DNA of 64,000 nucleotides from RBG-16-34-14 sp963798865 (GTDB lineage: Bacteria > Bacteroidota > Ignavibacteria > Ignavibacteriales > Ignavibacteriaceae). The stretch is from NCBI GenBank assembly GCA_963798865.1, contig CAWCVZ010000004.1, positions 930,001 through 994,000 of the forward strand. The letters run 5' to 3'. Below, piece after piece: positions 42,147-49,408 of the stretch. Position 1 is the first letter of the stretch; every line of letters begins with the position of its first letter. The notes below the pieces were generated by a model. That model was not told the origin of the DNA and did no database searches. It saw only the letters and a program-made list of their open reading frames with translations. The position numbers and the translations under genes are program-made.

Positions 42147-42848
42147 TTACTCAAAAAAACTTTCATTCATCACTTTCTCCACCGCTTCCTTGCTTGTCTG
42201 GTAATCATACCCTCTTGATGCAAGAAATGAATAAACTTTCTCAGCGAGTTTTCTTTTATCCAGATTTTTATAAGAGAGAGATTTTATTTTTTTTGCGGCA
42301 AGTTCTACAGCATTTTCAATTTTATTTTCTTCGTGAAATTTCTCAGATAAAACCTGTGAAATTACTTCACTGCTTACTCCCTTTTTCATTAACTCAGATT
42401 TTATTTTTTTCTCTCCCCATAGCTTTGTTCTTATTTTCTCTTCAGAATAGATTTGAGAATACTTAAAATCATCAACAAGTTCTTTCTCTTTCAACTCACT
42501 AATTATTTCATTTATCATTTCAGGTTTATGCTTTTTTTGAAGGAGCTTGATTTTTAATTCTTTTGCAGAATGAATTCTTTTTGCAAGATAATTTATTGCT
42601 TCAGTTTTTATTTTATGCTTTTCATTTTCATTTAACAAAAAAGAAAAACGGTCTGAAGAAACTTCCATTCCTTTCCTCAGACCGCTTTTTAAAAATACTT
42701 CGTAGTTAATAACAAGATCGCTGCCAGAATCAAAAAATATTATAACATTTTTTTTGTCTTTTTTTGCAATCCTTTCAATTTTCAATTTACTTACCGGCTT
42801 TTTTATTGCCCGATTTTTCCTCTGTTTTTTCCGGTTCTTTAACTTCAA
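42147..42848 (-). CDS. recX: Recombination regulator RecX
   Basis: A RecX protein that modulates RecA. The longest frame is 233 residues from ATG 42848, which overlaps the recA end by 62 bases. A TTG at 42785 directly after the recA stop gives a 212-residue protein starting near the family's usual KIERxxKKxxxxxxxxD pattern, so that start is quite possible. Core motifs include EVFLKSGLRKGMEVS, LAKRIHSAKELKIKLLQKK and LSYKNLDKRKLAEKVYSFLASRGY. A terminator-like hairpin lies in its early coding sequence. Confidence 0.85.
   Translation of the reverse strand: MKLKNRKKQRKNRAIKKPVSKLKIERIAKKDKKNVIIFFDSGSDLVINYEVFLKSGLRKGMEVSSDRFSFLLNENEKHKIKTEAINYLAKRIHSAKELKIKLLQKKHKPEMINEIISELKEKELVDDFKYSQIYSEEKIRTKLWGEKKIKSELMKKGVSSEVISQVLSEKFHEENKIENAVELAAKKIKSLSYKNLDKRKLAEKVYSFLASRGYDYQTSKEAVEKVMNESFFE
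42636..42685 (-). terminator. Terminator-like hairpin inside recX
   Basis: On the minus strand CGGTCTGAGGAAA pairs with TTTCTTCAGACCG (13 pairs, one G-T), loop of 10 bases, followed by TTTTTCTTTTTTG. It lies about 100-150 bases into recX after recA. This has all features of an intrinsic terminator but sits in coding sequence. Confidence 0.6.
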
Positions 42849-43836
42849 TCCCGAGCTTTGCTTTTACATCTTTCTCAAGACTTTTAAACATTTCAGGACT
42901 TTCCATTAATTTTTGTTTAAGCTGGTCTCTTCCCTGGAAACGGTCCTCATTATAAGTAAACCAGGAGCCGCTCTTTTTGAGTATACCAAAATTTGTTGCA
43001 AGATCAATCATATCTCCGGTCTTGCTTATCCCTTCATTATAAAGAATATCAAATTCAACTTCCTTAAAAGGAGGGGCAACCTTACTCTTAACAATTTTAA
43101 CCTTTGTCCTGTTGCCAACAACATCAGTTCCATCTTTTATTGCTGCTATTCTTCTTATGTCTAATCTTAATGAAGCATAAAATTTTAAAGCATTGCCGCC
43201 GGTTGTAGTTTCAGGGTTGCCGAACATTACACCAATTTTGCTTCTTAACTGGTTAATAAAAACCACCGCTGTTTTTGATTTTGAAATTGCACCGGTTAGT
43301 TTTCTTAATGCCTGGGACATTAACCTTGCCTGGACAGCCATTGTAGCATCACCCATTTCTCCTTCAATTTCTGAACGGGGGACTAAAGCTGCAACTGAAT
43401 CTATTACAATAATATCGAGAGCGTTGCTTCTAACAAGTGTATCTGTAATTTCCAGCGCCTGTTCGCCGTAGTCTGGTTGTGAAAGAAGAAGATTTGCTGT
43501 ATCAACGCCAAGTCTCTTGGCATAATTAACATCAAGAGCATGTTCTGCATCAATAAATGCAGCGAGTCCATTCATCTTTTGTGCTTCGGCAATTATGTGC
43601 AAACACAAAGTTGTTTTCCCGGAAGATTCCGGGCCGTAAATTTCAGTTACTCTTCCTCTTGGTATTCCGCCTATTCCAAGTGCAAAATCAAGTGATAACG
43701 CACCTGTTGGTATTGATTCAACCTGTGCAATTACACCGTCTCCAAGCTTCATTATAGAACCTTTACCATAAGTTTTCTCAATAGAGCTTATGGCATCTTC
43801 CACGATTTTTAATTTCTGTTCAATTTCTGTAGTCAT
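42787..43836 (-). CDS. recA: Recombinase RecA
   Basis: A 349-residue recombinase and SOS co-protease. Walker A is GPESSGKT (68-75), with TTTGGNALKFYASLRLDIRR and VVFINQLRSKIGVMFG as further signatures. The C-terminus is Lys/Glu-rich. Its ATG overlaps the thpR stop by one base (TAATG), and recX overlaps or follows its end. Confidence 0.98.
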   Translation of the reverse strand: MTTEIEQKLKIVEDAISSIEKTYGKGSIMKLGDGVIAQVESIPTGALSLDFALGIGGIPRGRVTEIYGPESSGKTTLCLHIIAEAQKMNGLAAFIDAEHALDVNYAKRLGVDTANLLLSQPDYGEQALEITDTLVRSNALDIIVIDSVAALVPRSEIEGEMGDATMAVQARLMSQALRKLTGAISKSKTAVVFINQLRSKIGVMFGNPETTTGGNALKFYASLRLDIRRIAAIKDGTDVVGNRTKVKIVKSKVAPPFKEVEFDILYNEGISKTGDMIDLATNFGILKKSGSWFTYNEDRFQGRDQLKQKLMESPEMFKSLEKDVKAKLGIEVKEPEKTEEKSGNKKAGK

Positions 43837-44414
43837 TATTGCCCTCCCAGCAAAGTATATTTTTTAATTTCTGTGTATCTGGAACTGTCTGAGTGAAGTT
43901 CGCTTTTTATTAGAGAAACAGAATCTGATATAAATTCCGTTTCCGGTAATTTACTATTTTCTCCGTAAGGAGTCCATTGGACAAAACTGTTTATAAAATT
44001 TTCATTCAATTTTTTTTTCACTCTCATAATTGTAAGATGAGGATTAAATTTTCTTTTTTCTGCGGGAATTCCAAATCTGGTAAGCACTTTTTCTAATCTT
44101 CCAACAAGATTAAAAATTTCTTCATCTATTTTTAAACCAAGCCACAGAATTTTAGGAACCTTACCGGAATAAAAGAATCCAAATTTTGAAAGTTCGCAGC
44201 TAAATTTTTTGTAATCAGAGATAAATGAAATTTCATTTTTTATCTTTTCAACAATATTCTCTTCAACTTCTCCGATAAATTTTAAAGTTAAGTGAAGTTT
44301 TTCTTTTGATTCCCATTTATAATCAAAGGGATTTTTAACAAGCGAATTGCGAATTAATAATATTTTTTCCTTTATATCGTCTGGAATATTAAGCGAAATA
44401 AAGAGCCTAATCAT
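43836..44414 (-). CDS. thpR: RNA 2',3'-cyclic phosphodiesterase
   Basis: A 192-residue 2H-phosphoesterase with the two catalytic motifs HLTLKF (His41) and HLTIMR (His126). It acts on RNA 2',3'-cyclic ends. It overlaps cinA by eight bases and recA by one, which is a common recA-proximal arrangement. Confidence 0.9.
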   Translation of the reverse strand: MIRLFISLNIPDDIKEKILLIRNSLVKNPFDYKWESKEKLHLTLKFIGEVEENIVEKIKNEISFISDYKKFSCELSKFGFFYSGKVPKILWLGLKIDEEIFNLVGRLEKVLTRFGIPAEKRKFNPHLTIMRVKKKLNENFINSFVQWTPYGENSKLPETEFISDSVSLIKSELHSDSSRYTEIKKYTLLGGQ

Positions 44415-45663
44415 CTAAAGGAATTCCAAGTAAATGTCTTCTAAGCATTTCTAAAGCTGCCTGCGAAGTTCTTTGCTTATTTAAAAGTCTGTCCTCGCCA
44501 AAACGAAATTCTTTAACAGTACAAACTTTGTCGTCGCAAACTCCAATATAAACTAATCCAACCGGTTTATCAGTTGAAGCACCTGTTGGCCCCATTATTC
44601 CTGTTATTGCAAGTCCAATATCAGCACCCGAAGTAGATTTAACACCTGATGCCATTTGTCCGGCAACTTCAACACTAACAGCACCATGCTCAGCCAGAGT
44701 ATCTTCATTAACTTTTAGAATTTCAACTTTTGCAGCATTACTGTAGGAGATTATTCCTCTCTCAAAATATTCACTGCTCCCGCTAATATTTGTTAACAGA
44801 TTTGAAACGTAACCACCGGTGCAGGATTCTGCAACAGATAATTTCATACTCCTGTCTTTTAAAATTTTTCCAACAACTGCTTCCAAAGCTTCTTCATCAC
44901 GTGAATAAATATATCTGCCGGCTTTACCAATAATTTTCTGTTCTATTTCACTCAATTTATTTTTTGCTGTTTCTTCATCTTTTTCCTTAACAGTAATTCT
45001 TAGTTTAACTCCAAATACACTTGGCAAAAAAGCAAGCCCGGATCCATTAAGAAGCTCATCAATATCACCAAGCTTTTCAAATAAAGATGATTCCGGAATT
45101 CCTGTTGTATATATTGTTTTTCTTAAGGTTGTAAGTTCTTGAACTCCAAGTTTTTCTTTAAGATTCGGAATAACAAAATTTATCATCATCTTTTCCATTT
45201 CAAACGGAACACCGGGCATAACGATAAAAATTTTGTTATCCTCTTCAATCCAGGCACCGGGGGCAGTTCCCCTGGAATTTCTTATAACCTTTGCAATTTT
45301 TGGAACAAGTGCCTGATCCTCATTTACTTTTGTTACTTCTCTTTTTCTTTTTTCAAAAAGAGTTTTAATATCCTGAAGTACTTCATCATTTTGTACAAGT
45401 TCAGTTTTAAAGAATTTTATAACACATTTTCTTGTAATATCATCGTGAGTTGGTCCCAATCCGCCGGTAACAACTAGAAGATCATTGGAACTCCAGCATC
45501 TTTCAAATTCAGTAAGGATACTTTCTTCCTCATCACCCACAACAGAAGAAGTCATTACATCAATATTTATATTAGATAGCTGCGTACCGATATATGCAGC
45601 ATTGGTATTTAATGTCTGCCCGATTAAAATCTCATCGCCAATGGTAATAATGTGTGCTTTCAT
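44407..45663 (-). CDS. cinA: CinA-family nicotinamide-nucleotide amidohydrolase
   Basis: A 418-residue protein with an N-terminal molybdopterin-binding-like domain (AHIITIGDEILIGQTLNTN, VTGGLGPTHDDITRK) and a C-terminal NMN deamidase domain (SVAESCTGGYVSNLLTNI, DIGLAITGIMGPTGAS). ATG 45663 is chosen over an upstream in-frame one because it has AAAGGAGTT directly before it and begins the conserved MKAHIITIGDEIL start. It overlaps thpR by eight bases. Confidence 0.93.
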   Translation of the reverse strand: MKAHIITIGDEILIGQTLNTNAAYIGTQLSNINIDVMTSSVVGDEEESILTEFERCWSSNDLLVVTGGLGPTHDDITRKCVIKFFKTELVQNDEVLQDIKTLFEKRKREVTKVNEDQALVPKIAKVIRNSRGTAPGAWIEEDNKIFIVMPGVPFEMEKMMINFVIPNLKEKLGVQELTTLRKTIYTTGIPESSLFEKLGDIDELLNGSGLAFLPSVFGVKLRITVKEKDEETAKNKLSEIEQKIIGKAGRYIYSRDEEALEAVVGKILKDRSMKLSVAESCTGGYVSNLLTNISGSSEYFERGIISYSNAAKVEILKVNEDTLAEHGAVSVEVAGQMASGVKSTSGADIGLAITGIMGPTGASTDKPVGLVYIGVCDDKVCTVKEFRFGEDRLLNKQRTSQAALEMLRRHLLGIPLDD

Positions 45664-45718
45664 AACTCCTTTGTTCCTGTAATACAGATAAAAACCGTAT
45701 TGCAAAAAAATTCAATTT

Positions 45719-46177
45719 TCACTTAATATTAAAAATAAGTAAAATAAGCTGAACAAAAATTAAAGAATAAATGCCTGCTATTACATCATCAAGCATAATT
45801 CCTAATCCTCCGTCTAATCTCTCAAGTCTTCTAGCAGGGAATGGTTTGATAATATCAAAAATCCTCCAGATAAAAAAAGCAATAACAGAAATTAAAATTG
45901 TCTTCGGAAGAAGAAAAAGAGTAATCCACTGTCCAACTACTTCATCAACTGTGCATTCTGCAGGGTCTTTACCATAAAGTTTTTCAAATTTATTACCAAC
46001 GTAAATTCCGTATAAAGCAAATAAAATAATTAAGGATCCGATTATAAAAGGATTTTCAAATCCCGGTATCCAATAAATTAATAAAGCAGCAAGACTTCCG
46101 AATGTTCCCGAAATAAAAGGCAGATACCCGGTATAAAAACCAGAACCGATGAATTTTTCAAAAAAATTAATCTTCAT
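45719..46177 (-). CDS. pgpA: Phosphatidylglycerophosphatase A
   Basis: A 152-residue membrane protein with motifs GTFGSLAALLIYW, ECTVDEVVGQWI and LDGGLGIMLDDVIAGIYS, the PgpA signature. It removes phosphate from phosphatidylglycerophosphate, the product of the overlapping upstream gene pgsA. Confidence 0.92.
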   Translation of the reverse strand: MKINFFEKFIGSGFYTGYLPFISGTFGSLAALLIYWIPGFENPFIIGSLIILFALYGIYVGNKFEKLYGKDPAECTVDEVVGQWITLFLLPKTILISVIAFFIWRIFDIIKPFPARRLERLDGGLGIMLDDVIAGIYSLIFVQLILLIFNIK

Positions 46178-46763
46178 TCCTCAATAGTTTCATTATTACT
46201 ATTCTGTTCTGAAAAATATACCGGACGCCTGAATCAAATGTAATAATAGTTATTAGCAGCATCATTATATAAATCAAATAGTCATTCATTAATATCGAAA
46301 AAAGTTCTTCCCTGCCGGAATAAATTTGTATTGTGTTCATCCCTGTATAAACCAAAAGCAGGTAATAAAGAAAAGTCATCTGGATAAACGTTTTCCATTT
46401 GGCGTAATAGCTGGTCGGGAAAGAAATATTTTTATAATCCGCATAAGCACGCAAGCCGGTAACTATAAAATCTCTTAGCATAATAATAATAACCATCCAG
46501 AGAGGCACAACTTTAAGAATAGCAAAACCAATAAATGCTGCAGAAGTTAAAATTTTATCCGCTAAAGGGTCCCAGAATTTTCCCCAGCTTGTAATGTAAT
46601 TAAATTTTCTTGCAAGCCAGCCGTCATACCAGTCTGTTAATGCGGCGATAATGAAAATTCCAAGAGAGATTTGTTTATGTAATGGTTCAGGTGATAAAAA
46701 GAGAAATAAAAAAACAGGAGTAAGGATTATTCGTAAGATTGTTAACTGGTTTGGTAATACCAT
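46167..46763 (-). CDS. pgsA: CDP-diacylglycerol-glycerol-3-phosphate phosphatidyltransferase
   Basis: A 198-residue membrane enzyme of phospholipid synthesis. The CDP-alcohol phosphotransferase motif is complete: DG..AR, 8 residues, G...D...D (DWYDGWLARKF, then SWGKFWDPLADKIL). It overlaps pgpA by 11 bases, so the two consecutive steps are coupled. Confidence 0.95.
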   Translation of the reverse strand: MVLPNQLTILRIILTPVFLFLFLSPEPLHKQISLGIFIIAALTDWYDGWLARKFNYITSWGKFWDPLADKILTSAAFIGFAILKVVPLWMVIIIMLRDFIVTGLRAYADYKNISFPTSYYAKWKTFIQMTFLYYLLLVYTGMNTIQIYSGREELFSILMNDYLIYIMMLLITIITFDSGVRYIFQNRIVIMKLLRNED

Positions 46764-46774
46764 TTATTGCAGCT

Positions 46775-47074
46775 CTATTTTTCATCCGCAAGTTTTTTTA
46801 GAAAAGGATACTCGTAAATTCCGGTATTGTGTCCATCCTTCCACGCAATACTGATTGCATAACTTCCAACCTGGTTAATGCTTGAGACTTTAACCTGGTT
46901 CTCATTTAATATTGCGATATAAGTCGTACTCTGTTTTTCTCTTTCAGTTAAACAAGTAGCACAGGGGCATAGTTTTCTTAATTTATCAAGTCTAATTTCA
47001 GATTCTGTTTCATCATCCCATTTAATAAAAAGATTTTTCTTTTCAATAATTTTTATCTGAACAGGACGCATCAA
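46775..47074 (-). CDS. DUF971 protein (Fe-S-assembly-linked family)
   Basis: A 99-residue DUF971 (GBBH-like beta) protein with the motif LRKLCPCATCLTER (Cys37-type cluster) and SYAISIAWKDGHNTGIYEYPFL. The domain occurs with Mrp/Fe-S ATPases and in gamma-butyrobetaine hydroxylases. The exact role is not established. It overlaps purC by four bases and precedes pgsA by 11. Confidence 0.85.
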   Translation of the reverse strand: MMRPVQIKIIEKKNLFIKWDDETESEIRLDKLRKLCPCATCLTEREKQSTTYIAILNENQVKVSSINQVGSYAISIAWKDGHNTGIYEYPFLKKLADEK

Positions 47075-47967
47075 TCTAATTTTTTACCTGTCAACCGGGT
47101 ATAAATCTCAATATACTTTTCGCTTGTTTTATTAATAATTTCTTCAGGAAGAACGGGCGGAGGCGGCTGTTTATTAAATTTTATAGAGAGCAGATAATCC
47201 CTTACGAATTGTTTATCGTAACTTTGCTGGGCTACCCCCTCTTTATAACCTTCAACCGGCCAGAATCTTGAAGAATCTGGAGTAAGAAGTTCATCAACAA
47301 TGATTAAATTATTTTTATAAAGACCAAATTCCATTTTAGTGTCAGCAATGATTATACCTTTCTGTAAAGCAAAATCAGAAACAGTCTTATAAATTCTAAG
47401 AGCGATATCTTTTATTTTAAGAATAGTTTCTTTACCTGCAATCTTTACTGCTTCTTCAAGAGAAATATTTTCATCATGTAAACCAATCTCAGCTTTAGTT
47501 GATGGTGTGAAGATTGGTTCAGGCAATTTTTCTGATTCTCTTAATCCTTTGGGAAGTTTAATCCCCGAAATGCTTCCTGTTTTTTTATAATCATTCCACC
47601 CCGAACCGGAAATATATCCTCTAATAATGCTTTCAATTGGAATAACTTCAGCTTTTTTTACAAGCATTGATCTTCCTTCTAGTTCATCCTTATATTCTTT
47701 ACACTCCGGAGGAAAATCATTTATGTTTGTTGTAATAAGATGATTGGGAATAATATCTTTAGTAAGATTAAACCAGAATTCAGAAATTTTATTCAGCACC
47801 TTACCTTTATTAGGAATTCCCTGCAGCATTATAACATCAAAAGCTGAGAGACGATCTGTTGAGATAATCAAGTAATACTCCCCTACATCGTAAATATCTC
47901 TGACTTTTCCCTTTTTTAAAAATTTAAGTTTTTTGAAATTTGTTTCTAAGATTACATTTGCCTTCAT
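47071..47967 (-). CDS. purC: SAICAR synthase (purine synthesis)
   Basis: A 298-residue phosphoribosylaminoimidazole-succinocarboxamide synthase. Motifs GKVRDIYDVGEYYLIISTDRLSAFD, IRGYISGSGWNDY, TKAEIGLHDENIS and DTKMEFGLYKNNLI are characteristic. It is the first gene of the purC-DUF971-pgsA-pgpA-cinA-thpR-recA-recX unit. No purine riboswitch was seen upstream. Confidence 0.96.
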   Translation of the reverse strand: MKANVILETNFKKLKFLKKGKVRDIYDVGEYYLIISTDRLSAFDVIMLQGIPNKGKVLNKISEFWFNLTKDIIPNHLITTNINDFPPECKEYKDELEGRSMLVKKAEVIPIESIIRGYISGSGWNDYKKTGSISGIKLPKGLRESEKLPEPIFTPSTKAEIGLHDENISLEEAVKIAGKETILKIKDIALRIYKTVSDFALQKGIIIADTKMEFGLYKNNLIIVDELLTPDSSRFWPVEGYKEGVAQQSYDKQFVRDYLLSIKFNKQPPPPVLPEEIINKTSEKYIEIYTRLTGKKLD

Positions 47968-48079
47968 AAGTATCCTGAAAAATTGTGTTTAAAATATACT
48001 CAGATGAAAAGCGTTATTCAAATTCAGTATGATATTTTATTGAACTCAATAAAGTTGTTTATTCAATGATAATTCGGAC

Positions 48080-48106
48080 AAAAAAAAGAGGCTAAAGTTA
48101 GCCTCT
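48080..48106 (-). terminator. Intrinsic terminator after the cupredoxin gene
   Basis: Minus-strand hairpin AGAGGCTAA/TTAGCCTCT with a two-base loop (or a shorter stem with a four-base loop) followed by an eight-base T run. It lies 26 bases after the cupredoxin stop. Confidence 0.9.
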
Positions 48107-48132
48107 TCTGTACACTAAATACAAAATATTAA

Positions 48133-48756
48133 TCATTTCAGTAATGTCATTCTTTTGGTTAAGATAAAATCTCCAGCTATAAGCTGATAAAAATAAACTC
48201 CGCTGCTAAGATTTGAGGCATTAAATTCAACAATATAATTCCCGACAGGTTGAAATTCGGAAACAAGCACTTTCTCTAATGACCCGGTAATATTATATAC
48301 TTTTAATTTCACATAAGTGTTATCCGGTATTGAATATTCAATTTTAGTTGTTGGATTAAAAGGATTCGGAAAGTTTTGATTGAGCTTGTAGTCTAATTTA
48401 TTATGCTTCTCATTTACATCAGTAGCAGGTTGAACGCGAATTATTCCAGACATACCGGATCCATTTGGCCCTCCGTGATTTTCACAATAATACCTGAAAT
48501 TGCCGGGAGTACTAAAAGCATGTTTAAAAACCCAGGCACTGCTGCTTACTGAACCGCTGGTGAAACTATTATCATCTGCTTTAACATTATGAGATCCTCC
48601 ATCATTTGTCCATTTTACTGTGTCATTTACAGTAATGGTTAAATCAGATGGATTAAAATCCATGCCGGAAGCTGAAATACTATGTGTTGTTTGAGCAATG
48701 CTCAAATTAAAAATAAAAAGTATAGATAATAGATTTAAATAAATTAACAATTTCAT
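48133..48756 (-). CDS. Secreted cupredoxin with type IX sorting domain
   Basis: A 207-residue protein from ATG 48756, chosen because AGGAGG lies just before it and it begins the signal peptide MKLLIYLNLLSILF; an upstream start is in frame but weaker. The plastocyanin-like domain (about 24-108) has copper ligands His56, Cys91, His94 and Met102 (GGSHNV, YYCENH, GMSG). The C-terminal ~80 residues are a type IX secretion sorting domain (NQNFPNPFNPTTKIEYS, SSGVYFYQLIAG). It would be exported and processed by PorU. Redox partners are unknown. Confidence 0.88.
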   Translation of the reverse strand: MKLLIYLNLLSILFIFNLSIAQTTHSISASGMDFNPSDLTITVNDTVKWTNDGGSHNVKADDNSFTSGSVSSSAWVFKHAFSTPGNFRYYCENHGGPNGSGMSGIIRVQPATDVNEKHNKLDYKLNQNFPNPFNPTTKIEYSIPDNTYVKLKVYNITGSLEKVLVSEFQPVGNYIVEFNASNLSSGVYFYQLIAGDFILTKRMTLLK

Positions 48757-48983
48757 TTTACCTCCTATTAAAAAACTGTCTTTGATATAGTATTCAATCA
48801 TTCCAAAGAAGGGACAAATTTTTTAAATTTCTTCTTTAAGATTCTTTTAATGTTATTAGTTGATGTTGTAATCTTACCTTTTGAAGTTTTTTAAAATAGA
48901 ATAGAATAATAATTTTAGGGGATGCTTTATTACAGGGATAAAATTTAAAGCAGAAACCAATTATGAAAGGGAAAAATATATTG

Positions 48984-49058
48984 TGGGCAGAGACGGAATC
49001 TCCCAAAGGGATTCCTTCGGAAGAACCGCCGACACAAGGATTTTCAGTCCTTTGCTCT
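48984..49058 (-). pseudogene. Truncated tRNA-Phe copy with T-loop insert
   Basis: Matches the intact tRNA-Phe at 49194-49266 from about position 20 through the discriminator, including the anticodon arm, but lacks the acceptor 5' strand and most of the D-arm. A 22-base insert (49001-49022) sits between TTC and GA of the T-loop. It lies 210 bases downstream of the intact gene on the minus strand, beyond that gene's terminator. No GIY-YIG frame lies between them. Confidence 0.88.
49001..49022. repeat. 22-base double-hairpin insert in the T-loop of the tRNA-Phe fragment
   Basis: Two 11-base hairpins on the plus strand: TCCC-AAA-GGGA then TTCC-TTC-GGAA. It has the same design as, but not the same sequence as, the inserts in the tRNA-Glu fragments, and lies at the matching T-loop site. 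Confidence 0.85.
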
Positions 49059-49150
49059 TTTGAATAATTTAATTTTACAATAAAAAATACTGTACTGTCC
49101 TCGTTGTTGTAATTAAAAAAATAAATTTTTACTCTGTTATTTTCTTTTTA

Positions 49151-49186
49151 AAAATAAAAAAGTGCAATTATTATTATAACTGCACT
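49151..49186 (-). terminator. Intrinsic terminator of tRNA-Phe
   Basis: Minus strand AGTGCAGTTAT pairs with ATAATTGCACT (one G-T pair; loop AATA), followed by TTTTTTATTTTT. It lies eight bases after the tRNA-Phe 3' end. Confidence 0.85.
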
Positions 49187-49193
49187 AAAAATG

Positions 49194-49266
49194 TGGGCAG
49201 AGACGGAATCGAACCGCCGACACAAGGATTTTCAGTCCTTTGCTCTACCGACTGAGCTATCTGCCC
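49194..49266 (-). tRNA. tRNA-Phe (anticodon GAA)
   Basis: Complete cloverleaf: acceptor GGGCAGA/TCTGCCC, D-arm GCTC/GAGC, anticodon loop CTGAAAA with anticodon GAA, T-arm GGCGG-TTCGATT-CCGTC, discriminator A, no encoded CCA. A truncated copy with an interrupted T-loop lies downstream. Confidence 0.94.
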
Positions 49267-49408
49267 TGAAAATTGAGTTCAAAAATATGATTTTTTATTC
49301 TAAACTCAAAAATTTTTTTATGATAAAAAACAGAAAGAAGTTGAATTACAAAAATAGGTGTAGGTTATAAACCAACTAATGGTGTAATATATTTAGTTGA
49401 TTAATTTT

